Assembly (NCBI GenBank): GCA_036271855.1
Contig: DATAZV010000372.1
Span: 1 to 9,585, forward strand
Direction of reading: 5' to 3'
Source of the DNA: JAQGMJ01 sp036271855
GTDB lineage: Bacteria; Pseudomonadota; Gammaproteobacteria; Burkholderiales; JAEUOS01
Length of the DNA stretch: 9,585 bases
Shown here: in pieces, positions 1 to 7,396 of the stretch
Position numbering within the stretch: the stretch's first letter is position 1
Layout: each line of letters starts with the position of its first letter
Notes under the pieces: model-generated
The model's database searches: none
What the model was told of the DNA's origin: nothing
Seen by the model: only the letters and a program-made list of their open reading frames with translations
Position numbers and translations under genes: made by a program

Positions 1-437
1 ATCTGTTTCAGCGCGCCCGGCTTGCCGTCGATCAGGTCGTCGGCCAGGACCACGGCAAAGGGCTCGTCGTCGACCACGCTGGCGGCGCAGCCGACCGCAT
101 GCCCCAGGCCCAGCGGCTCGGCCTGGCGGATATAGATGCAATTGACGCCGTTGGGCAGCACGTTGCGCAGCATCTCCAGCAACTCGTTCTTGTTCTTCAG
201 CGCCAGCTCGGTTTCCAGCTCGTAGGCCTTGTCGAAATGATCCTCGATCGCCCGCTTGGTGCGCCCGGTGACGAAAATCATGTCGGTGATGCCGGCCTCG
301 ATCGCCTCCTCGACGGCGAACTGGATCAGCGGCTTGTCGACGATCGGCAGCATTTCCTTCGGCGTCGCCTTGGTGGCGGGAAGAAAACGGGTGCCCAGGC
401 CGGCCACCGGAAATATGCACTTGCGGATTTTTTTCAT
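1..437 (-). CDS. galU: UTP-glucose-1-phosphate uridylyltransferase GalU, N-terminal half (cut by window edge)
   Basis: GalU makes UDP-glucose and pyrophosphate from UTP and glucose-1-phosphate in the cytoplasm, feeding LPS, capsule, osmoregulated glucan and trehalose synthesis. The visible 145 residues begin MKKIRKCIFPVAGLGTRFLP. The nucleotide-binding loop GLGTRFLPATK is at residues 13-23, followed by PKEMLPIVDKP (26-36, with the conserved Lys27 after Pro26). RQAEPLGLGHAV is at about 104-115, and LADDLID at 131-137 matches the metal-binding region of the family. Family members run to roughly 280-300 residues, so about half is missing past the left edge. The ATG at 437 overlaps the ligA stop in an ATGA. 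A GGAAC element (446-442) inside the end of ligA gives a plausible ribosome binding site 4 nt from the ATG. Translation is therefore probably coupled to ligA. Identity is firm; GalF-like paralogues are less likely because the core motifs are all intact. Confidence 0.96.
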   Translation of the reverse strand, partial: MKKIRKCIFPVAGLGTRFLPATKATPKEMLPIVDKPLIQFAVEEAIEAGITDMIFVTGRTKRAIEDHFDKAYELETELALKNKNELLEMLRNVLPNGVNCIYIRQAEPLGLGHAVGCAASVVDDEPFAVVLADDLIDGKPGALKQ

Positions 438-2482
438 GCTTGTTCCAAAAGTTGTTTCAACCCATCTTCGTCAACTATGGCGACGCCCAGTTCCTGCGCC
501 TTTGCAAGTTTGCTGCCGGCTTCGGCGCCGGCCACCACATAATCGGTCTTTTTCGACACCGAACCGGCCACCTTGCCGCCGCGCGCCTCGATCATTTCCT
601 TGGCGTCCTCGCGGCTCAGGCTGGGCAGCGTGCCGGTGAGGACGAAAGTCTTGCCGGAAATGGCGCTATTGACCGCCGCGGCCGGCTCGCCCTCCTTCCA
701 GGTGACGCCGGCGGCGCGCAACTGTTCGACCACCTCGCGGTTGTGCGGCTGGCGGAAGAACTGCACGATGGCAGCTGCCACCACCGGCCCGACATCGGGC
801 ACCTGCGCCAGACGGCCCTCGTCGGCGTCCATCAGCGCATCGAGCTTGCCGAACTGCTTGGCCAGGTCCTTGGCGGTGGATTCGCCCACCTGGCGGATCC
901 CCAGGCCGTAGATGAAGCGCGCCAGGGTGGTGTGCTTGGCCTTTTCGATTGCCGCCACCACATTCTGCGCCGATTTGTCGGCCATGCGCTCCAGCGCCGC
1001 CAGCTTGGCCACGCCGAGCTTGAACAAGTCGGCCGGGGTATGGACAATTTCCTCATCGACCAGTTGCTCGACCAGCTTGTCACCCAGACCCTCGATATCG
1101 AGGGCGCGGCGTTGCGCGAAATGCAGCAGGGCCTGCTTGCGCTGCGCCGGGCAGAACAGGCCGCCGGTGCAGCGGGCAATCGCCTCGCCCTCGGCGCGCA
1201 CCACTTCGGAATTGCAGATCGGGCAGCGCGTAGGCATGCGGAAATAGTTCGGCGAGGTTTCCGGATCGCCGCGCGGCCCCGGCTCGGAGACCATCACGAC
1301 CTCCGGGATAACGTCGCCGGCGCGGCGCACGATCACGCGGTCGCCGCGCCAGACGTCCTTGCGCCGCACCTCGTCCTCGTTGTGCAGAGTGGCGTTGGTC
1401 ACGGTGACGCCGCCGACGAATACCGGTTTGAGCCGCGCCACCGGGGTGATGGCGCCGGTGCGGCCAACCTGGACGTTGATATCCAGCACCTCGGTGATTT
1501 CTTCCTGTGCCGGAAACTTGTGCGCCAGGGCAAAGCGCGGCGCGCGCGAGACGAAGCCGAGGGTCTGCTGCTGGTCGATGCGGTTGACCTTGTAGACCAC
1601 CCCATCGATGTCGTAGGGCAGCGACGGGCGCAATTCGCCGACGCGCTTGTAGAACGCCAATAGGCCCTCGGCGCCGTGGGTCAGGGCGCGCTCCTCGCAC
1701 ACCGGCAAGCCCAGCTTGATGTACCAGTCGAGCAACTCGCCATGGGTGGCCGGGAATTCCACGCCTTCGAGCACGCCAATCCCGTAGGAAAAAAAGCGCA
1801 GAGGCCGGGTGGCGGTGATGCGCGGGTCGAGCTGGCGCAGACTGCCTGCGGCGCCGTTGCGCGGGTTGACCATCTCTTTTTCGCCGGCTTCGCGCTGGCG
1901 CTTGACGATGGCCTCGAAGTCCTTGCGGAACAGCAGCACCTCGCCGCGCACTTCCAGCAGGGCCGGCGGCTTCTCCGTATGCAGGCGCAGCGGAATCACC
2001 CGAATGGTCTTGACGTTGGCCGTAACATCTTCGCCGGTGGCGCCGTCGCCGCGGGTGGCAGCCTGCACCAGCACGCCGTTCTCATACGTCAGGCTCATCG
2101 CCAGGCCGTCGAACTTGAGTTCAGCGGAATACTCGACGCTGTCCACCTTCAGGCCATCGCGCACCCGCTTGTCGAAGGCCAGCAACTCCTCTTCGGTGAA
2201 GGCGTTGTTCAGCGACAGCATCGGTGTGCGATGCTCGACCGGCGCGAAAGCGGAAGCCGGCGCGCCGCCAACTCGCTGGGTCGGTGAATCCGGCGTGCGC
2301 AGTGCGGGAAACTGCTCCTCCAGCCCTTGCAACTCGCGGAACAGCCGATCGTATTCGGCGTCCGGCACACTAGGAGCATCCTGCACGTAGTAGGCATAAT
2401 TGTGGCGCGCCAGCTGCTCGCGCAATTGCGCCGCGCGCGCGCCGGCCTCGTCCGGAACCTCGGAGCGGGCAGCACTGGTCAT
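434..2482 (-). CDS. ligA: NAD-dependent DNA ligase LigA
   Basis: LigA seals nicks during replication (Okazaki fragments) and repair, using NAD+ to adenylate its active-site lysine. The 682-residue product is close to the usual 670 or so. In order: an N-terminal Ia-type region with DAEYDRL (41-47) for NMN binding; the adenylation domain with KFDG at 123-126 (Lys123 as nucleophile) and RGDGATGEDVT (144-154); and an OB fold around 325-405. A four-cysteine zinc finger follows (Cys420, 423, 438, 444, with the same spacing as the E. coli enzyme). Helix-hairpin-helix repeats lie at about 450-580, and a C-terminal BRCT domain at about 605-682. The ATG at 2482 is chosen because homology starts there; an upstream extension to 2647 would run into zipA in another frame and looks like shadow sequence. 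No clear Shine-Dalgarno precedes it. It lies 19 nt after zipA and overlaps galU by 4 nt. All key residues are present, so it should be active. Confidence 0.98.
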   Translation of the reverse strand: MTSAARSEVPDEAGARAAQLREQLARHNYAYYVQDAPSVPDAEYDRLFRELQGLEEQFPALRTPDSPTQRVGGAPASAFAPVEHRTPMLSLNNAFTEEELLAFDKRVRDGLKVDSVEYSAELKFDGLAMSLTYENGVLVQAATRGDGATGEDVTANVKTIRVIPLRLHTEKPPALLEVRGEVLLFRKDFEAIVKRQREAGEKEMVNPRNGAAGSLRQLDPRITATRPLRFFSYGIGVLEGVEFPATHGELLDWYIKLGLPVCEERALTHGAEGLLAFYKRVGELRPSLPYDIDGVVYKVNRIDQQQTLGFVSRAPRFALAHKFPAQEEITEVLDINVQVGRTGAITPVARLKPVFVGGVTVTNATLHNEDEVRRKDVWRGDRVIVRRAGDVIPEVVMVSEPGPRGDPETSPNYFRMPTRCPICNSEVVRAEGEAIARCTGGLFCPAQRKQALLHFAQRRALDIEGLGDKLVEQLVDEEIVHTPADLFKLGVAKLAALERMADKSAQNVVAAIEKAKHTTLARFIYGLGIRQVGESTAKDLAKQFGKLDALMDADEGRLAQVPDVGPVVAAAIVQFFRQPHNREVVEQLRAAGVTWKEGEPAAAVNSAISGKTFVLTGTLPSLSREDAKEMIEARGGKVAGSVSKKTDYVVAGAEAGSKLAKAQELGVAIVDEDGLKQLLEQA

Positions 2483-2501
2483 GTGAACGGGAACGCCAGG
2501 C

Positions 2502-3599
2502 TCAGGTGAACACGCGCTGCGCCAGCGCGCCGCCGGCGGGCATGTCGGCCGCCTCCATGCGCCCGTGGATGCCGGACAGGCTGGCCTGGATGGTGCCCTG
2601 CATCGAGTCGTCCAGGAGCCGGCCATTGTCGTCGACAATGCGCGCATCCAGGCTCTTGGCCATGGTGCGCGCGCAGTGCATCATCATGCCGAAAGCAGCC
2701 GCCTCGCGCGGCACCCGCGGCACGTCGTAAAGCAGGGAGATCGCCACCGGCGCGCTCTGGCGCAGGGCCAGCACTTCGCCGCCGTGTTCGTCGCGGCGGC
2801 GGAATACGCCGTCGTCCTCGCGCTTGAAGCCGGCCGCTTCGGCCAGCCCGCGCACCTTGGTCTCCGGCAGCGGCACCACGCCCACCAGGTTGACGCTGAT
2901 CTGCACGTCGACCTCGGCGCAAAAGGCGTCGAGCTCGGCGGCACGGGTCAGCGGGCTTTGCATGCCGCTCCAGTCGATCATCGCGCCCAGCCGGGCCGCG
3001 GTCTCGCCAACCCATTGCTGGAATTGCTCCAGTTCGTCGGCGCGAAGCGGCCCGCCGCGGTCCGACAACTGGATGCCGATGCGCGCCATCTCGTACACCG
3101 AGTCGCGGTCCAGCCCTTCCCAATCGGCTGCCGCCAGGTTGAAGCCGTCGCAGCCGATGATGCGGGCAGCGGCGAACTTCTCGATTTCCATCACCACGTG
3201 CGAACCCAGCAGTGGCTCGACGAACTGCAATTCGGCGATGAAGTCGATGCGGTCATCCAGCACCGGCGGCGAAAGCACATTGGCGGAGGAAGTCACCGGG
3301 GTGCCGGCATCCATCGGCATCGGCGGAATGTCTTCGGCGGACGCTTCGGAGGCTTCGGACACCTCGGCCGGTTCGGTCCAGCTCGGCTCGACCCAGGTAC
3401 GCGGAGCCGCCGGCGGCGTATCGGCTTCAGCCTGGCCGGCATCGGCCGTGCCGGCCTTCAGCAACACGTCCTCGTGGCCGGAAGCGAAGTGGCGCGTCGC
3501 CTCGCGGCGCGCGCGCATTTCCTGGAACTTGTTGAAGGCCAGTACGCACACTACCACCAGGGCGCCCAGGGCCAGCAAGCCGATTTGCAGATCACTCAT
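2502..3599 (-). CDS. zipA: ZipA-like cell division protein (FtsZ-binding, membrane-anchored)
   Basis: ZipA tethers FtsZ polymers to the inner membrane and stabilises the Z ring. The 365-residue product has one hydrophobic anchor at residues 4-22 (IGLLALGALVVVCVLAFNKF region) followed by a basic stretch with MRARR. That is the N-out bitopic arrangement of ZipA, with the bulk of the protein cytoplasmic. A low-complexity Ala/Glu/Pro/Ser linker spans about 45-112, with a SEASEAS repeat at 81-87. A globular region follows (about 115-215). The C-terminal part (about 225-350), with DVQISVNLV and a late GRLLDDS segment, fits the ZipA C-terminal FtsZ-binding domain. Overall similarity to E. coli ZipA is low, so the call rests on architecture and on its place between smc and ligA. 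In related genomes such proteins are, as I recall, sometimes mislabelled FtsZ. The start ATG at 3599 lies 58 nt after smc; no good Shine-Dalgarno is visible. Confidence 0.85.
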   Translation of the reverse strand: MSDLQIGLLALGALVVVCVLAFNKFQEMRARREATRHFASGHEDVLLKAGTADAGQAEADTPPAAPRTWVEPSWTEPAEVSEASEASAEDIPPMPMDAGTPVTSSANVLSPPVLDDRIDFIAELQFVEPLLGSHVVMEIEKFAAARIIGCDGFNLAAADWEGLDRDSVYEMARIGIQLSDRGGPLRADELEQFQQWVGETAARLGAMIDWSGMQSPLTRAAELDAFCAEVDVQISVNLVGVVPLPETKVRGLAEAAGFKREDDGVFRRRDEHGGEVLALRQSAPVAISLLYDVPRVPREAAAFGMMMHCARTMAKSLDARIVDDNGRLLDDSMQGTIQASLSGIHGRMEAADMPAGGALAQRVFT

Positions 3600-3657
3600 G
3601 CGTGAAGGACAAGGGGTGGAGTGCGGCGGTCAATGTGAGCAGGAGCTACAGGGTGGA

Positions 3658-6600
3658 TCAGGCGGCCATCGGTTCGCGCAGGCGCACCGCCTCCTCCATG
3701 TCCACCGCGACGATGCGCGACACCCCGAGTTCCTGCTGGGTGACGCCGATCAGTTGCGTGGCCATTTCCATCGCGATCTTGTTGTGGCTGATGAACACGA
3801 ACTGCGTCTCTTCGGCCATCTTTTTCACCAGCCTGCAGAAACGCTCGGTATTGGGATCGTCCAGCGGCGCATCGACCTCGTCGAGCAGGCAGAACGGCGC
3901 CGGGTTGAGGCGGAACAGCGCGAACACCAGCGAAGTCGCGGTGAGCGCCTTTTCGCCGCCCGACAGCAGGTGGATCGAGGCGTTCTTTTTCCCCGGCGGC
4001 TGTGCCATCACCTGCACGCCGGCATCGAGGATCTCGTCGCCGGTCATGATCAGCTTGGCCTCGCCGCCGCCGAACAGGGCCGGGAACAGTTCGCCGAAAT
4101 TCTTGTTCACCGCGTCGAAGGTTTCCTTCAGCAGCTCGCGGGTCTCCTTGTCGATGCGGCGGATCGCATCTTCCAGGGTGGTGACGGCTTCGGTCAGGTC
4201 GTTGAACTGCGCGTCGAGGAAGCCCTTGCGCTCACGCGCGCTGCCGAGTTCTTCCAGCGCCGCCAGGTTGACCGCGCCCAGCGCCGCGATCTCCTGCGCC
4301 AGGCGCGACACCTCGCTGCCGAGCCAGCCGGCGCGCGCGCCTTCGAGCTTGGGCGTGAGCACGGCTTCATCGGCCTGCGCCTCGGCGAGCTGGGTGGCGA
4401 ACTGTTCCTGCGCCAGGCGCGCGGCCTGTTCCTTCAGGCGCAGATCGCCCACTTTGTTGCGCAGCGGGTCGAGCTTTTGTTCCGACTTCATGCGCTCCTC
4501 GTCCATGCCGCGCAACTGCGTGGTCAGGCCGTCAAGCTCCGTGCGCACCCGCGCCAGCGCCTGCTCGCGCTCCATGCGCAGGTCGAGCGCTTCCTGCAGG
4601 CCGTTTTGCATCGCCTCGTCGTGCATGGTGTCGAGCTCGGCGCGGATGGTCACCGCTTCGGCGGCGACGCGCTCGATTTGCGCGGCAATGCTCCTGGCGC
4701 TGTTTTCCAGTTCGGCAATCTTGGCGCGGCACTGGCGCGCGTGGAATTCCGCTTCCTGTGCTTCGCGTTCGGTCTGGCGCACGGCCTCGCGCTCGGCGGC
4801 CAGCTTGCTGTCCGCGCTTTCGGCCGCGTTGCGCGATTCTTCCAGGCGCTCCTGCACCGCGGCGGTGGCTTCGTCGAGCTGGGCGAATTTTTCTTCCGCC
4901 TCGATCAGGCGCGCCTTTTCCTCTTCTTCATGCGCGGTGATTTCGGCCAGCGCCGCCTCGATGCGCCCGGCGGTCTCGTTGTAGCGCGCCAGGGCCTCTT
5001 CGTCCTTCACCACGTCCAACTGCAATTCATGCAGGCGCAGGCGCGCGCTTTGGGTGGCCGGGCGGTTGTCGGCGATCTGCCCGGACAGGCGCGTGACCGC
5101 GGCTTCGGTGCGCGCGGCATTGGCCCGCGCGTCGTCGAGGTGCAAATGCTTGGCCTTGAGCTGCTTGCCCAGATTGTCGATCTCGTTTTGCCGCGCCAGC
5201 ATGCCGGCCTGCTCGGAATCGGCGGCGTAAAAACTCACCGCCTGGCGGCCGATCTGGTGGCCCGCGCGGGTGATAAACACGCCACCGGCCGGCAATTCGG
5301 CACGGCGCGCGTAAGCCTCTTCCACCGACTCGGCGGCATAGCAGCCGGTGAGCCAGTCGGAAAGCAGACCGCGCACATTGGCATCGTCGATCTGGATATG
5401 CGAAATCAGCGGCGTCAAACCAGCCGGGGCAGGAACACCCGTCTCGACCGCGCCGATGGTGACGAATGCCAGCTTGGCCGGCGGCGCGTCGTTGAAAAAG
5501 CCCTTGGCCCAGTCGAGATTGCGGATTTCCAGGGCGGCCAGGCGCTCGCGCAGCACCGACTCGATCGCCGCTTCCCAGCCCGGTTCGGCATGCAGGCGCT
5601 GCCACAGGCGCGGCAGGCCGGCGAGCTCGTGCTTTTCCAGCCAGGGCTGCAGCTTGCCGCTTTTTTGCACGCTTTCCTGCAGGCTCTTGAGCGCGGCAAT
5701 TTTCGCCTCGGTCTCGTGCGCTTCGCGGGTCAGGTTTTGCAGCGCGCTCTGGGCGGTATCGCGCTCGGCGCTGGCACCGGGCAGCGCTTCCTCCAGGCCT
5801 TGCAACTGGAGCTCGCGCTCTTCCAGCTCGGCCTCGCGGCGCGCGCGCTCTTCGCGCTTGCGGTTGATCGCTTCCTCGTCCGGGCGGTTCAGCACCTTCT
5901 GTTCGGAGACCAGGCGCTCGCGTCGCATCCCGAGATTTTCCAGCGCGCGTTGGGCATTGCCCTGGTGCGCCCCTTCAAGCTGCAGTTGCTGCTCGGTCTG
6001 CATCACTTCGCCGCGCACCGTTACCAGACGCTCCTGCGCGTCGCGCGCGGCAGTCTCGGCCTCGGGCAGTCGCTCGGCGCGCTCGGCAGCGATCATCGCC
6101 GTCTCTTCGCTCTTGGCCGCAGCGGCCTCGGCTTCACCCTTCCAGTGCTCGATGTCGGCGGAGGTCTGCACGCCCTGGGTGGTCCAGGCCGCTTCCTGCG
6201 CGGCCAGCTGGGTCACCTGGTTGGACAGGCGCTGGCGCGTATCCAGCAAACCCTTGATTTCCGCTTCCAGGCGGCTGACTTCGGCGTTGGCGTTGTACAG
6301 CTCGCCTTGCGAGCCATGCAGGCGGTCGCCGGCGGCGTAATGCGCGGCGCGCATTTCCTCCACCTGCTTTTCGAAATTGCGCAGGGAGGCAGTTTCGCCT
6401 TCCAGCTCGTTGGTGACGCGCTCGATGTCGCGCGCATGCTTTTCCTGCTCGGCGCCGGCTTCGTTGCGCTTGAGCAGCCACAGCAAATGCTGCTTTTCGG
6501 TCTGCTCGGCGGTCAAGGCACGGTAACTTTGCGCCACCGTGGCTTGCTCTTCCAGTTTGACCAACTGGCTATCAAGCTCGCGGCGGATGTCTTCGACCCG

Positions 6601-7185
6601 GGTAAGGTTGTCGCGGGCCGAGGAAAGCCGGCTCTCGGTCTCCTTGCGGCGTTCCTTGTAGCGCGAAACACCGGCGGCTTCTTCGAGGAACACCCGCAAC
6701 TCTTCGGGCTTGGCCTCAATCACCCGCGAAATCATGCCCTGCTCGATGATGGCGTAGGCGCGCGCCCCCAGGCCGGTGCCGAGGAAAATGTCCTGCACAT
6801 CGCGCTTGCGCACCTGCTGGTTGTTGATGAAATAGCTCGACTCGCCCTGGCGCGTCAGCAGGCGCTTGACCGCGATTTCGCTATAGGTGGCCCACTGCCC
6901 CATGCCGCCGTGGGCCTTGCCGTCGGTATTGTCGAACACCAGTTCGACGCTGGCGCGCGCCACCGGCTTGCGCGAGGAGGAGCCGTTGAAGATCACGTCC
7001 TGCATCGATTCGCCGCGCAGGGCCGAGGCCTTGGATTCGCCCAGCACCCAGCGTACGGCGTCGATGATGTTGGATTTGCCGCAGCCGTTGGGGCCGACGA
7101 TGCCGACCAGCTGGCCGGGCACGCCGACGTTGGTCGGGTCCACGAAGGACTTGAACCCGGCAAGTTTGATGGAGGTAAGCCGCAC
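3658..7185 (-). CDS. smc: Chromosome partition protein Smc
   Basis: Smc is the ATPase subunit of the Smc-ScpAB complex, which extrudes DNA loops and helps organise and segregate the chromosome. The 1175-residue product has the full layout. The N-terminal head starts MRLTSIKLAGFKSFVDPT with Walker A GPNGCGKSN at 31-39. KASALRG (52-58) is the arginine-loop region, and the Q-loop to IIEQGMISRVIEAKP segment follows (to about 160). The first coiled-coil arm is at about 170-505 and the hinge at about 515-660. The returning arm extends to about 1010. The C-terminal head has signature LSGGEKALTA from 1074, Walker B CLLDEVDAPLDD (Asp1102, Glu1103) and the switch histidine in FISHNK. Length is typical. 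The start is GTG (7185-7183), fixed by the conserved N-terminus; only a weak purine-rich site precedes it. It is first in the apparent smc-zipA-ligA-galU operon. scpA and scpB are not in the window. MukB is excluded by length and sequence type. Confidence 0.98.
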   Translation of the reverse strand: MRLTSIKLAGFKSFVDPTNVGVPGQLVGIVGPNGCGKSNIIDAVRWVLGESKASALRGESMQDVIFNGSSSRKPVARASVELVFDNTDGKAHGGMGQWATYSEIAVKRLLTRQGESSYFINNQQVRKRDVQDIFLGTGLGARAYAIIEQGMISRVIEAKPEELRVFLEEAAGVSRYKERRKETESRLSSARDNLTRVEDIRRELDSQLVKLEEQATVAQSYRALTAEQTEKQHLLWLLKRNEAGAEQEKHARDIERVTNELEGETASLRNFEKQVEEMRAAHYAAGDRLHGSQGELYNANAEVSRLEAEIKGLLDTRQRLSNQVTQLAAQEAAWTTQGVQTSADIEHWKGEAEAAAAKSEETAMIAAERAERLPEAETAARDAQERLVTVRGEVMQTEQQLQLEGAHQGNAQRALENLGMRRERLVSEQKVLNRPDEEAINRKREERARREAELEERELQLQGLEEALPGASAERDTAQSALQNLTREAHETEAKIAALKSLQESVQKSGKLQPWLEKHELAGLPRLWQRLHAEPGWEAAIESVLRERLAALEIRNLDWAKGFFNDAPPAKLAFVTIGAVETGVPAPAGLTPLISHIQIDDANVRGLLSDWLTGCYAAESVEEAYARRAELPAGGVFITRAGHQIGRQAVSFYAADSEQAGMLARQNEIDNLGKQLKAKHLHLDDARANAARTEAAVTRLSGQIADNRPATQSARLRLHELQLDVVKDEEALARYNETAGRIEAALAEITAHEEEEKARLIEAEEKFAQLDEATAAVQERLEESRNAAESADSKLAAEREAVRQTEREAQEAEFHARQCRAKIAELENSARSIAAQIERVAAEAVTIRAELDTMHDEAMQNGLQEALDLRMEREQALARVRTELDGLTTQLRGMDEERMKSEQKLDPLRNKVGDLRLKEQAARLAQEQFATQLAEAQADEAVLTPKLEGARAGWLGSEVSRLAQEIAALGAVNLAALEELGSARERKGFLDAQFNDLTEAVTTLEDAIRRIDKETRELLKETFDAVNKNFGELFPALFGGGEAKLIMTGDEILDAGVQVMAQPPGKKNASIHLLSGGEKALTATSLVFALFRLNPAPFCLLDEVDAPLDDPNTERFCRLVKKMAEETQFVFISHNKIAMEMATQLIGVTQQELGVSRIVAVDMEEAVRLREPMAA

Positions 7186-7255
7186 GGGAAACTGACTCTA
7201 AGAGAAGATGATGCCGGAGATGAAAAGACGGTAATGCGCGGATTTTGTTCCGGCC

Positions 7256-7276
7256 GCGCCGGGATTTTCCCGGTGC
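7256..7276. repeat. Inverted repeat in the smc-queF divergent region
   Basis: A perfect 6-bp dyad CCGGGA/TCCCGG (7259-7264 and 7268-7273) around a TTT loop extends to 9 bp if one G-U wobble and two outer pairs are counted. It has no following T-run on either strand, so it does not look like an intrinsic terminator. It lies about 70-90 nt upstream of the smc start, and would fall in the smc leader if transcription begins near 7350. It could be an operator or an mRNA hairpin; there is no evidence of which protein, if any, binds it. Confidence 0.4.
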
Positions 7277-7346
7277 CGCCCTCTTGTTGCTACGCAAACC
7301 CCGGCGGCGCGGGGCGAAAGCACCTGCGCCAGCCGTATCGGACTCT

Positions 7347-7352
7347 TATAAT
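7347..7352 (+). promoter_or_regulatory. Putative -10 box for queF (TATAAT)
   Basis: A perfect TATAAT hexamer sits 44 nt upstream of the queF ATG in otherwise GC-rich DNA, implying a leader of roughly 35-40 nt. No good -35 hexamer is found 16-18 bp upstream (the DNA there reads CTGCGC or similar), so an activator or a different sigma contact may be needed, or the match may be chance. The same AT-rich core read on the minus strand gives TATTAT (7354-7349), which could serve smc with a long leader of about 160 nt. The direction of use is not settled by sequence. Confidence 0.45.
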
Positions 7353-7372
7353 ACCACCCTGATCCAACCTTT

Positions 7373-7389
7373 CCGCTCTTGACAAGCGG
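7373..7389 (+). promoter_or_regulatory. Small hairpin immediately upstream of the queF start
   Basis: CCGCT (7373-7377) pairs perfectly with AGCGG (7385-7389) around a 7-nt loop CTTGACA. The 3' arm ends 7 nt before the queF ATG, so it covers the place where a ribosome binding site should be. No strong Shine-Dalgarno is visible outside it. This could limit translation initiation. It does not match the class I preQ1 riboswitch consensus (no C-rich loop plus A-rich tail pseudoknot that I can see), so I do not call it a riboswitch. The loop contains TTGACA, a perfect -35 hexamer, but with no -10 at the right distance. Confidence 0.35.
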
Positions 7390-7396
7390 CCGCAAC

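Noticed and set aside
440..1663. A plus-strand open frame of 407 codons opposite ligA (and others opposite the rest of ligA and zipA, e.g. 2565-3605)
   Set aside because: These are also codon-aligned with the real genes and arise from the same avoidance of TTA/CTA/TCA codons. They have no recognisable protein features.
2483..2647. A 55-residue N-terminal extension of LigA
   Set aside because: It overlaps the zipA coding end in another frame, has no resemblance to ligase, and ligase homology begins just after the ATG at 2482.
7256..7276. An intrinsic terminator in the smc-queF spacer
   Set aside because: The hairpin has no T-run after it on either strand, and it lies at the 5' ends of both genes, where no transcript from a neighbouring gene needs to end.
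2824..7362. A plus-strand open frame of 1512 codons running opposite zipA and smc
   Set aside because: Opposite smc it is exactly codon-aligned with the sense frame, so an antisense stop needs a TTA, CTA or TCA codon in smc. Those are rare in this GC-rich genome, and so the frame stays open. The translation is low-complexity (Arg, Leu, Gly, Ala, Gln, His) with no domain, and smc is a certain gene.
7379..7384. TTGACA as a -35 promoter element
   Set aside because: It lies 12 nt before the queF ATG, and the position for a -10 falls inside the gene with no match. It is more simply the loop of the hairpin at 7373-7389.
7347..7396. A preQ1 riboswitch upstream of queF
   Set aside because: The leader is short and lacks the C-rich loop and A-rich tail expected of class I. 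I could see no class II or III layout either. Only a simple 5-bp hairpin is supported.
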